Shown here: positions 1 to 4,893 of the stretch, one piece after another
How the letters are laid out: every line of letters starts with the position of its first letter
Position numbering within the stretch: the first letter of the stretch is position 1
Origin: Candidatus Bathyarchaeota archaeon CG07_land_8_20_14_0_80_47_9
GTDB taxonomy: Archaea; Thermoproteota; Bathyarchaeia; Bathyarchaeales; Bathycorpusculaceae
DNA length: 6,424 nt
NCBI GenBank assembly: GCA_002779555.1
Contig: PEWI01000098.1
Coordinates: 1 to 6,424, forward strand
Direction of reading: 5' to 3'
Program-made: the position numbers and the translations under genes
The notes under the pieces: generated by a model
Databases searched by the model: none
The model's input: the letters and a program-made list of their open reading frames with translations, nothing else
Told to the model about the DNA's origin: nothing

Positions 1-1
1 G

Positions 2-1030
2 TTCATGGTGGTTGGCGATTTGGCGAAGAAAGCCCTCAAACTTCTTGAAGAGTACGAGTACAGCAACTTTTTGGTAGGCGTAGAACTACCTGTGGAGGCT
101 GAGGAGCGCGAAGACGAATTCAGAGCCAAGTTTGAAGTGAGCCAAGGCGAAAGCATGCGGAACGAGTTTGGAAGGCTGACAGGTAAAAGACTTGCCGAGC
201 TTAATGGAAAAACCGTAGAATTCAAGAAGCCGGAAATCGTCGTGCTCGTTGACCCATTTGCCCAAGCGGTCAGGCTTGCAGTGAATCCGCTTTTCGTTTC
301 AGGACGTTACAGGAAGCTTGTCCGAGGCATACCGCAATCAAAATGGTTCTGTTCAAACTGCCGCGGAAAGGGATGCGAAAAATGTAACTGGACAGGAAAA
401 ATGTACGCTGAGTCCGTGGAGGAACTGATTGAAAAACCCTTTCTGGAGGCAGCAGGCAGCCTAAAGGCTTCATTTCACGCGTCTGGAAGAGAAGATATCG
501 ATGCTCGTATGTTAGGCTTGGGCAGGCCTTTCGTTGTCGAAGCCACAGCGCCCAAAAAACGGTTTCTAGACCTTGGGAAACTGGAAGACTCCGTGAATGC
601 CCACGCGAAGGGCAAGGTTGAAGTGTCGCGTTTGAAGTTTGCGGATAAAGACGCGGTTAGAAGATTGAAGAGAGGTGAATCAACCCAGAAAGAATACCGT
701 GTGACTATCGAGTTCGACGATAAAATCACGGTTAAGGACTTGCGGCTGCTCGAAGAAAAGCTGACAAACGTCATGATAAAGCAGCAAACGCCTCGACGTG
801 TCCTGCACAGACGGGCAGATTTAATGCGGGAAAAGTACATATACGACGTGAGTGTTAAGAAGTTGTCGCCTAGAAAGGCTGAAATGAAAGTACGATGCCA
901 AGGAGGACTCTACGTTAAAGAGTTGGTGAGCGGGGATGAAGGAAGAACAACGCCCAACGTCTCAGAGCTTCTTAACAACAAAGCGAAGCCTGTGAAACTT
1001 GACGTTTTGAATGTGATTATGGAAGATTGA
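2..1030 (+). CDS. pus10: tRNA pseudouridine synthase Pus10, 5'-partial
   Basis: Makes pseudouridine at positions 54 and 55 of the tRNA T-loop in archaea, using no cofactor. The frame is open to the left edge, and the first visible ATG (position 5) is probably internal: the visible start matches the middle of family members such as the Pyrococcus protein, so about 90 N-terminal residues, including a first Cys-rich part, lie outside. Counting from that ATG (341 aa), the family block RYRKLVRGIPQSKW is at 101-114, a CxxC-x4-CxxC motif (C116, C119, C124, C127) follows, and the catalytic motif GREDIDARMLG is at 161-171, with D164 as the expected catalytic Asp. QTPRRVLHRRAD (261-272) and YVKELVSGDEGRT (303-315) are the C-terminal Pus10 signatures. 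It ends with TGA 12 bases before the eL21 gene, so the two are probably co-transcribed. Family assignment is secure; only the true start is unseen. Confidence 0.96.
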   Translation, partial: FMVVGDLAKKALKLLEEYEYSNFLVGVELPVEAEEREDEFRAKFEVSQGESMRNEFGRLTGKRLAELNGKTVEFKKPEIVVLVDPFAQAVRLAVNPLFVSGRYRKLVRGIPQSKWFCSNCRGKGCEKCNWTGKMYAESVEELIEKPFLEAAGSLKASFHASGREDIDARMLGLGRPFVVEATAPKKRFLDLGKLEDSVNAHAKGKVEVSRLKFADKDAVRRLKRGESTQKEYRVTIEFDDKITVKDLRLLEEKLTNVMIKQQTPRRVLHRRADLMREKYIYDVSVKKLSPRKAEMKVRCQGGLYVKELVSGDEGRTTPNVSELLNNKAKPVKLDVLNVIMED

Positions 1031-1042
1031 GCGGGTGAAAAA

Positions 1043-1339
1043 ATGAGAAGTTCAAAAGGGTATCGCACTGGAACACGGCGCCTTCTGACGAAGGGGCCTA
1101 GAGAACGAGGTAGAATTAGACTAAGCAAGCTTCTGCAGGAGTACCAGCCTGGAAACCGGGTTGTCATCATGATAGACTCAAGCGTCCAGAAGGGAATGCC
1201 TCACAAGCGTTTTCACGGCAAAATTGGCACAATATTGAACAAAAGAGGCAGAAGCTACGTTGTAAGCGTCTCGCAGGGAGACGCAGTTAAGGAAATCATC
1301 GTCAGACCTGAACATCTAGAGCCTCATGAGAGCGATTAG
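1043..1339 (+). CDS. rpl21e: 50S ribosomal protein eL21 (L21e)
   Basis: Component of the large ribosomal subunit, shared by archaea and eukaryotes and absent from bacteria. The 98-aa length is typical. The N-terminus SSKGYRTGTRRLLTKGPRERG (from residue 3) and the central KGMPHKRFHGKIGTILNKRG (50-69) are family hallmarks; the protein is basic throughout, as expected for an rRNA-binding SH3-like barrel. The ATG at 1043 is preceded by GGTGA at 1034-1038, a good match to the archaeal anti-SD, with 4 bases between them. It lies 12 bases after pus10 and immediately before rpoF, the usual archaeal order, so translation of rpoF may be coupled to it. Nothing is unusual in the sequence. Confidence 0.97.
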   Translation: MRSSKGYRTGTRRLLTKGPRERGRIRLSKLLQEYQPGNRVVIMIDSSVQKGMPHKRFHGKIGTILNKRGRSYVVSVSQGDAVKEIIVRPEHLEPHESD

Positions 1340-1340
1340 G

Positions 1341-1679
1341 ATGTCGAAGAAGGCTGCAGCCGAAAAGAAGCTAACGCTTCCAGAGGTCAAGAAGTCACTG
1401 GAGGGTATGGGCGAAGAGCATCTAGACCAGTTCCAGCGTCGCACGCTTGATTACGTGTCCAAGTTTGTCAAAGTGGATCCTGAGGCGGCTCAAGAACTCG
1501 TGGGAAAACTTGTAACAGACTTCAATCTGGAAGAAGATGAGGCTGTGCAGATAGTCAACTGTATGCCAAAAAGTATCGAGGAGCTGAGAATTTTTCTTGC
1601 AGGCGGTCGCAAGATTATCGAAACGTCAAAGTTAGAGGCCATAGTCAGTCTTTTGAACGAGAATCGAAAAACAACATAG
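1341..1679 (+). CDS. rpoF: DNA-directed RNA polymerase subunit Rpo4 (RpoF, Rpb4-like)
   Basis: Subunit of the archaeal RNA polymerase stalk. In the family it pairs with Rpo7/RpoE and contributes to open-complex formation, RNA binding and processivity. The protein (112 aa from this start) is almost all helical and fits the Rpb4/HRDC-like fold: DQFQRRTLDYVSKFVKVDPE (residues 29-48), an acidic linker NLEEDEAVQIVNCMPKS (62-78), then a final helix pair. Two starts are possible: ATG 1326, overlapping the eL21 gene by 14 bases and adding MRAIR, or ATG 1341, one base after the eL21 stop. I chose 1341 because the five extra residues do not look like family sequence and a weak GAGAG (1329-1333) sits 7 bases upstream; the longer form cannot be excluded. 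The partner Rpo7 gene is not in the window. Confidence 0.93.
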   Translation: MSKKAAAEKKLTLPEVKKSLEGMGEEHLDQFQRRTLDYVSKFVKVDPEAAQELVGKLVTDFNLEEDEAVQIVNCMPKSIEELRIFLAGGRKIIETSKLEAIVSLLNENRKTT

Positions 1680-1690
1680 TTTCCCTACTA

Positions 1691-1700
1691 TTTTTTAAGC
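1691..1700 (+). promoter_or_regulatory. T6 tract: possible rpoF terminator and/or TATA-like element for DUF655
   Basis: TTTTTTAAGC lies 11 bases after the rpoF stop. A run of six T is the kind of signal that ends archaeal transcripts. The same TTTTTTAA also sits about 30 bases before the DUF655 ATG at 1728, which would suit a TATA-like box giving a leaderless or very short-leader mRNA; no convincing Shine-Dalgarno is present before that ATG. There is no stem-loop. Either reading would split the cluster here. Weak call from sequence alone. Confidence 0.3.
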
Positions 1701-1727
1701 AATGAGAAGAATAAAATAAGGGCGAAT

Positions 1728-2303
1728 ATGACAATGATGGAAAAGCGGTACGAAGAGTACGCTTTAGTTCTGGATTTCCTGTCACACGGCCGCCCAGGAA
1801 TACGCGTGTCAGGGAGGGCTGGTTACCGAGCGGGCGCTCTAGTTCAGTTGGTGGGTGAAGAGTTTTTCACACTCTTAGAGGCACTTGTCAAGGATGGTTC
1901 GTCGCTTAAGCCGCATGACCGTGTCTACGTTGGAAAGAACGCTCGTGAAGAGATAACGTACATCATTGGCAGGATAGGCTATGACGAATTGACGGCTGCT
2001 GCGAGGAACGAGCTTCCCGCGGTGATCAGCAGAATAGTGTTGAGCCGCGAAGAGTGGGTCATCAACTTCTTCAACACTGCCCGTGCAGTGACGCCGCGGA
2101 TGCACGCCTTAGAGTTGATTCCAGGCATCGGAAAGAAGTACATGTGGCAGGTCATCAACGAACGTGAGAAAAAAACTTTCGAGAACTTCGACGAGCTGCA
2201 AAAACGCACTGATCTGCCTAACCCAGTTAAGCTGATTACCAAGCGGGTTTTGGAAGAGCTGGTTGGCGACAGCAAGTATCGACTGTTCACGAGGGCTCAA
2301 TAG
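1728..2303 (+). CDS. DUF655 family predicted nucleic-acid-binding protein (OB-fold plus helix-hairpin-helix)
   Basis: Archaea-specific conserved protein of unknown function (DUF655, the COG1491 type described as a predicted OB-fold nucleic-acid-binding protein). The 191 residues split in two. The N-terminal ~80 residues are beta-rich and start EEYALVLDFLSHGRPG (9-24), with KPHDRVYVGK (61-70) as a likely OB-fold strand region. The C-terminal half carries a helix-hairpin-helix, HALELIPGIGKKYMWQVI (126-143), with the typical PGIG turn, and LPNPVKLITKRVLEEL (163-178). Such motifs bind nucleic-acid backbones. Alternative ATGs lie at 1734 and 1737; family sequences often start near MEKRYEEYA, so any of the three is possible. 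It sits 28 bases before ksgA and within ribosome and RNA-modification genes, so a role in rRNA/tRNA handling is a reasonable inference, but no reaction is known and none should be assigned. Confidence 0.9.
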   Translation: MTMMEKRYEEYALVLDFLSHGRPGIRVSGRAGYRAGALVQLVGEEFFTLLEALVKDGSSLKPHDRVYVGKNAREEITYIIGRIGYDELTAAARNELPAVISRIVLSREEWVINFFNTARAVTPRMHALELIPGIGKKYMWQVINEREKKTFENFDELQKRTDLPNPVKLITKRVLEELVGDSKYRLFTRAQ

Positions 2304-2331
2304 CAGAACCGTCTGACTTAACAGGATTATT

Positions 2332-3153
2332 ATGAGTCTCTTAGAAAAGGCGAAGTCTTTACTTCGAAGGCATCGAATCGTTCCGAACAGGCTTATGGGA
2401 CAGAACTTCATGGTTGAGCCTTCAGTCTTCGAAAGCCTTGACAAGCACGCTTCACTAGGTCAGAACGATGTGGTGCTAGATATTGGTGCAGGCTTGGGAT
2501 TTTTGACTCGTTTTCTAGCAAGTAGGTGCCAAACTGTTCTGGCTGTTGAAGCTGACTCAAAGCTTGTTGAAGTCTTGCGTGAACAGCTTGAAGAGTTTTC
2601 TAACATCGAAATATTCAAGGGAAACGTGCTTAGAGCGCAGTTGCCGACCTTCAACAAGATTGTTTCAATACCGCCTTACCAAATCTCGTCGCACTTGCTT
2701 CAGTGGCTCTTCAAGAAGCACCTTGACTGCGCGGTTCTGGTTCTTCAAAAAGAGTTTGCGAACCGCCTCGTTTCGCCTATTGGAAGTGAAGATTATGGGT
2801 GGCTTACGGTTCTTGCCCATTATCATGTGGGAGTTGAATTTTTCGACGAAGTTCCGAAATGGATGTTCTATCCGCAGCCAAAGGTTGACTCGGTCATTGT
2901 GCGTTTAAAACCTAAAGAGACGCCGCAGTTCAAGCTGAAGGATGAAGATATGTTCATACAGATGGTGCGGTCGCTTTTCACGCAACGCAACAGGAAGGTT
3001 AGAAATGCCATCTTGCCTTTCCTGAAGGGAATACGTCACACCACAGCGGAAGAGGCGTTGAAACTGGCTGAAACTGTTCCGTTTTACGACAAACGGCCGA
3101 GAGAATTAGCACCAGAAGATTTCGGAGCACTGGCAAATGCCCTCTCAGACTAA
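2332..3153 (+). CDS. ksgA: Small-subunit rRNA adenine N6,N6-dimethyltransferase KsgA/Dim1
   Basis: SAM-dependent enzyme that dimethylates the two adjacent adenosines in the loop of the terminal 16S rRNA helix during late small-subunit assembly. The 273-aa length is normal. NRLMGQNFMVEP (19-30) is the KsgA N-terminal block, VLDIGAGLGFLT (48-59) is the SAM-binding motif I, and E73 in AVEAD is the ribose-binding acid. The C-terminal domain has WMFYPQPKVDSVIVRL (177-192) and SLFTQRNRKVRNAI (214-227). Odd features: motif III reads KGNVL where GDAL/GDVL is usual (N98 for Asp), and the catalytic motif IV reads SIPPYQISS (112-120) where NLPYxIS is usual, so the Asn is replaced by Ile. The rest is well conserved, so this looks like a lineage variant rather than decay. 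AGGAT at 2323-2327 is the candidate SD. The gene overlaps its downstream neighbour by 17 bases. Confidence 0.95.
   Translation: MSLLEKAKSLLRRHRIVPNRLMGQNFMVEPSVFESLDKHASLGQNDVVLDIGAGLGFLTRFLASRCQTVLAVEADSKLVEVLREQLEEFSNIEIFKGNVLRAQLPTFNKIVSIPPYQISSHLLQWLFKKHLDCAVLVLQKEFANRLVSPIGSEDYGWLTVLAHYHVGVEFFDEVPKWMFYPQPKVDSVIVRLKPKETPQFKLKDEDMFIQMVRSLFTQRNRKVRNAILPFLKGIRHTTAEEALKLAETVPFYDKRPRELAPEDFGALANALSD
3124..3127 (+). promoter_or_regulatory. Shine-Dalgarno of the HemK/Mtq2-like gene, inside ksgA
   Basis: GGAG lies 9 bases before the ATG at 3137 and within the last codons of ksgA. It supports that start, and hence the 17-base overlap, suggesting translational coupling of the two methyltransferases. 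Confidence 0.5.
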
Positions 3154-3757
3154 GATAACTTCCTTTGCAGATTATCAGCTGCTCGTTTCAGAGCACGTTT
3201 ACGACCCAGCTGAAGACTCGTTTCTCTTAGCTGAGAACCTAACGGTCAAACGGGGAGACTACGTTCTTGACATGGGCACGGGATGCGGGATTCTTGCGGT
3301 AGTTGCAGCGGAGAAGGCTTCGAAAGTGGTTGCTGTTGACATAAGTCCTTACGCTGTTCGTTGTGCAAAAGAGAATGCAAAGGCAAACCATGTCGCAGGA
3401 AAAACCTCCGTCGTGCAAGGTGACCTGTTTACGCCGATAAGGACTGCAGAGGAATTTGACTTGATTCTTTTCAATGCTCCGTATCTGCCTTCAACGAATA
3501 TTCAAGAAGGCTCGTGGCTTGAGCGTGCGTGGGCTGGGGGGAAAGGTGGTAGACAGGTAATAGACCGCTTCGTCTGTGAATCGCCGAAATACCTCAAAAA
3601 AGGCGGGAGTATCCTCTTGATGCAGTCCACGTTGTCTGATGTACATGAAACTCTGCATAGGTTTAGGAGGCGAGGCTTAGAGGCGGATATCTTGGCGAAG
3701 CATGCCCTGCCCTTTTTTGAGACGATAGTGCTTGTGAAGGCTAAACAGTTAAGTTAA
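3137..3757 (+). CDS. HemK/PrmC-type class I methyltransferase, archaeal Mtq2-like (probable release-factor glutamine methyltransferase)
   Basis: Class I SAM-dependent methyltransferase of 206 aa. VYDPAEDSFLL (21-31) is the signature of the short archaeal/eukaryotic HemK branch (Mtq2/HEMK2), which lacks the long helical N-terminal domain of bacterial PrmC. VLDMGTGCGILAV (43-55) is SAM motif I, VVAVDISPYAV (64-74) carries the acidic residue D68, and the catalytic tetrapeptide is NAPY (113-116) followed by LP, in place of the usual NPPYLP. Characterised relatives, acting with the activator Trm112, methylate the Gln of the GGQ motif in aRF1/eRF1, so that is the expected job; no Trm112 gene is visible here. 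Position after ksgA is a recurrent archaeal arrangement. Some relatives modify other substrates, so the substrate is inferred. Confidence 0.88.
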   Translation: MPSQTKITSFADYQLLVSEHVYDPAEDSFLLAENLTVKRGDYVLDMGTGCGILAVVAAEKASKVVAVDISPYAVRCAKENAKANHVAGKTSVVQGDLFTPIRTAEEFDLILFNAPYLPSTNIQEGSWLERAWAGGKGGRQVIDRFVCESPKYLKKGGSILLMQSTLSDVHETLHRFRRRGLEADILAKHALPFFETIVLVKAKQLS

Positions 3758-3793
3758 TTCTCAGATCTGCCTATTCCTAGAACTGTGGTTCAA

Positions 3794-4177
3794 ATGGAGA
3801 AAATGATAGGGTTCTGTGGGATAGTCTATTCTGATTGTCCCGCTCTCCTAGCCACCAAAAAAGACGATGATGCTGAAAGGAAGAGGGTGGCTGAGCTGTT
3901 CACCAAGGAGTATGGAATCGAATCCAAGGAGTATGGAATCGAATTTAAGCCAGAAGACATTAACTGCGAGGGCTGCCCGTCTGGCAGTCAGTGCGTTTTC
4001 GCTTATTGTGCTCTTTGCGAGATAAGAAAATGCGGGAGAGGAAGCAAAATCAAGAACTGCGCTGACTGCATAGAGTATCCATGTGGAAAGCTTTCTGCGT
4101 TCTTCAACAAGTATCTGAAGGCCAAACAGACTCTAGATGAAATAAAAGGCGAACGCGGCTCTGCGAAACAAGCCTAG
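3794..4177 (+). CDS. DUF3795 family Cys-rich protein
   Basis: Small cytosolic protein of the DUF3795 family, function unknown. The N-terminal MEKMIGFCGIVYSDCPALLA (1-20), with ATKKDDDAERKR after it, and the C-terminal NCADCIEYPCGKLSAFF are family hallmarks. With the ATG at 3794 it is 127 aa with 11 cysteines (C8, C15, C58, C61, C67, C72, C75, C80, C89, C92, C97), an arrangement suited to binding zinc or an iron-sulfur cluster, although no metal is established. A GTG at 3785 would add three residues and an ATG at 3803 would remove three; I chose 3794 because many relatives begin MEKMIAYCG. Unusually, residues 38-51 are a duplicated heptad (KEYGIES then KEYGIEF) made by a perfect 21-bp DNA repeat. 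It starts 36 bases after the cluster and converges with the acetyltransferase. Confidence 0.88.
   Translation: MEKMIGFCGIVYSDCPALLATKKDDDAERKRVAELFTKEYGIESKEYGIEFKPEDINCEGCPSGSQCVFAYCALCEIRKCGRGSKIKNCADCIEYPCGKLSAFFNKYLKAKQTLDEIKGERGSAKQA
3903..3944 (+). repeat. Perfect tandem duplication, 2 x 21 bp, inside the DUF3795 gene
   Basis: The 21-base unit starting CCAAGGAGTATGG occupies 3903-3923 and is repeated without a mismatch at 3924-3944. Being a multiple of three, it keeps the frame and adds seven residues. The flanking bases do not extend the match, so the copy number is exactly two. It lies in the linker between the N-terminal block and the first CxxC, a position where an insertion is likely tolerated. 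Confidence 0.97.
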
Positions 4178-4773
4178 CGTAGGATTTTCCGCAGTCTTAT
4201 CTCGTCTCTCACTGGCAATCCGCCTACGCCTCTCATGATTTTGCCATGTTTCTCTGCAATAGCGTTGGGTTTTACTTCATAAATCTGAAAGCCTAAACTT
4301 TGGTAAAATGCCAAAGCTGGCAAGTCGTCATTCGAAGTTGAAACCAACAGCTTTTGCTTTCTCCTTCTTTTGGCCTGAGCTTCAACCTCTTCAATCAGGC
4401 CTCTGCCGACGCCCGCGTTTTGACATTCTGGAAGTATGCCCAGGGCCACAATTATGACAGTGTTGTCTGTTTCTGCGAACGAGATGAACCCGACGATTTC
4501 TTTCCCCTTTCTAGCAACGCAAGCGGGGAGGTCGCTAACCATGAACCTTCTGTCGAAAGCTAGCTGTTCCTGCTCTCCCCAAAAGCGTCGAACGAACTCT
4601 CGAATCTTTTCTTTGTCCTTACCCGGTAAGGCATTGTCAATGTTGTATCTTTTGCTGTTCTTCTTTATGCATGAAGGGCATACTGTCTGCAGCTTTGCAT
4701 GTTCAACGCAAAGGGTTCTTCCACAGACGCTACACCTGTAAACGGCGTCCTTCTCACAGTATTCGCAACTCAT
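4174..4773 (-). CDS. GNAT family N-acetyltransferase with N-terminal zinc-finger module
   Basis: Two-domain protein of 199 aa. Residues 3-35 hold C3, C6, C14, C17, C22, H25, C32 and C35, a cross-brace pattern (CxxC-x7-CxxC-x4-C-x2-H-x6-CxxC) resembling B-box or related zinc fingers that bind proteins or nucleic acids. Residues ~50-199 are a GNAT domain: CVARKGKEIVGFISF (85-99) gives the early beta strands, VALGILPECQNAGVGRGLI (109-127) is motif A with the acetyl-CoA pyrophosphate loop QNAGVG, and NDDLPALAFYQSLGF (148-162) is motif B with Y157. The tail GGLPVRDEIRLRKIL (184-198) recurs in a subgroup of archaeal GNATs. The substrate cannot be read from the sequence. The ATG is supported by GGGGAG 6 bases upstream. 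The gene converges with DUF3795, the stops sharing CTAG. Confidence 0.88.
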   Translation of the reverse strand: MSCEYCEKDAVYRCSVCGRTLCVEHAKLQTVCPSCIKKNSKRYNIDNALPGKDKEKIREFVRRFWGEQEQLAFDRRFMVSDLPACVARKGKEIVGFISFAETDNTVIIVALGILPECQNAGVGRGLIEEVEAQAKRRRKQKLLVSTSNDDLPALAFYQSLGFQIYEVKPNAIAEKHGKIMRGVGGLPVRDEIRLRKILR

Positions 4774-4779
4774 GGGGTT

Positions 4780-4785
4780 CTCCCC
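4780..4785 (-). promoter_or_regulatory. Shine-Dalgarno of the GNAT gene
   Basis: On the - strand GGGGAG occurs 6 bases before the ATG whose A is at 4773. It fixes that start and shows that this mRNA has a leader. Confidence 0.55.
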
Positions 4786-4812
4786 GTTTCTGTCAATTAA
4801 GGATCAGTGTCA

Positions 4813-4818
4813 CTATAT
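4813..4818 (-). promoter_or_regulatory. Candidate TATA box for the GNAT gene
   Basis: The + strand reads CTATAT, so the - strand reads ATATAG within CCATATAGTG, about 40 bases before the GNAT ATG. Initiation some 25 bases downstream would start the mRNA near 4790, just ahead of the SD at 4785-4780. The spacing fits, but the element is short and could also be read on the + strand. Confidence 0.35.
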
Positions 4819-4830
4819 GGTCTGCGTAGA

Positions 4831-4840
4831 ATAAAGATAT
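4831..4840 (+). promoter_or_regulatory. Candidate TATA box for the MFS gene
   Basis: ATAAAGATAT lies about 55-60 bases before the MFS start. Initiation about 25 bases downstream would fall near 4863-4866, inside the CACAATTGTG palindrome, giving a leader of about 30 bases that contains the SD at 4881-4886. The geometry is consistent but untested. Confidence 0.35.
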
Positions 4841-4859
4841 TAGTGATGCAATGCACTCA

Positions 4860-4869
4860 CACAATTGTG
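4860..4869. promoter_or_regulatory. 10-bp palindrome CACAATTGTG, possible operator
   Basis: A perfect 10-bp palindrome in the divergent GNAT/MFS intergenic region. It overlaps the transcription start predicted from the upstream TATA-like box, a usual position for archaeal repressor sites. The flanking bases do not extend the symmetry. Only the symmetry is seen; the regulator and function are inferred. Confidence 0.3.
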
Positions 4870-4880
4870 GCTGACGGATG

Positions 4881-4886
4881 AAGGTG
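4881..4886 (+). promoter_or_regulatory. Shine-Dalgarno of the MFS gene
   Basis: AAGGTG matches the archaeal SD core. It is 7 bases before the ATG at 4894 but only 4 before the GTG at 4891, and so favours ATG 4894 as the start. Confidence 0.5.
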
Positions 4887-4893
4887 TTTTGTG

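Noticed and set aside
5..7. ATG at position 5 as the real pus10 start
   Set aside because: The frame is open to the edge and the protein would lack the N-terminal ~90 residues normal for archaeal Pus10, while every later motif is intact.
1326..1340. Five-residue longer N-terminus (MRAIR) of Rpo4
   Set aside because: Overlaps the eL21 gene, has no SD and does not resemble family sequence; kept only as an alternative.
4774..4785. GGGG-TTCT-CCCC inverted repeat as an operator or terminator
   Set aside because: The 4-bp arms are explained by the SD of the GNAT gene on the - strand.
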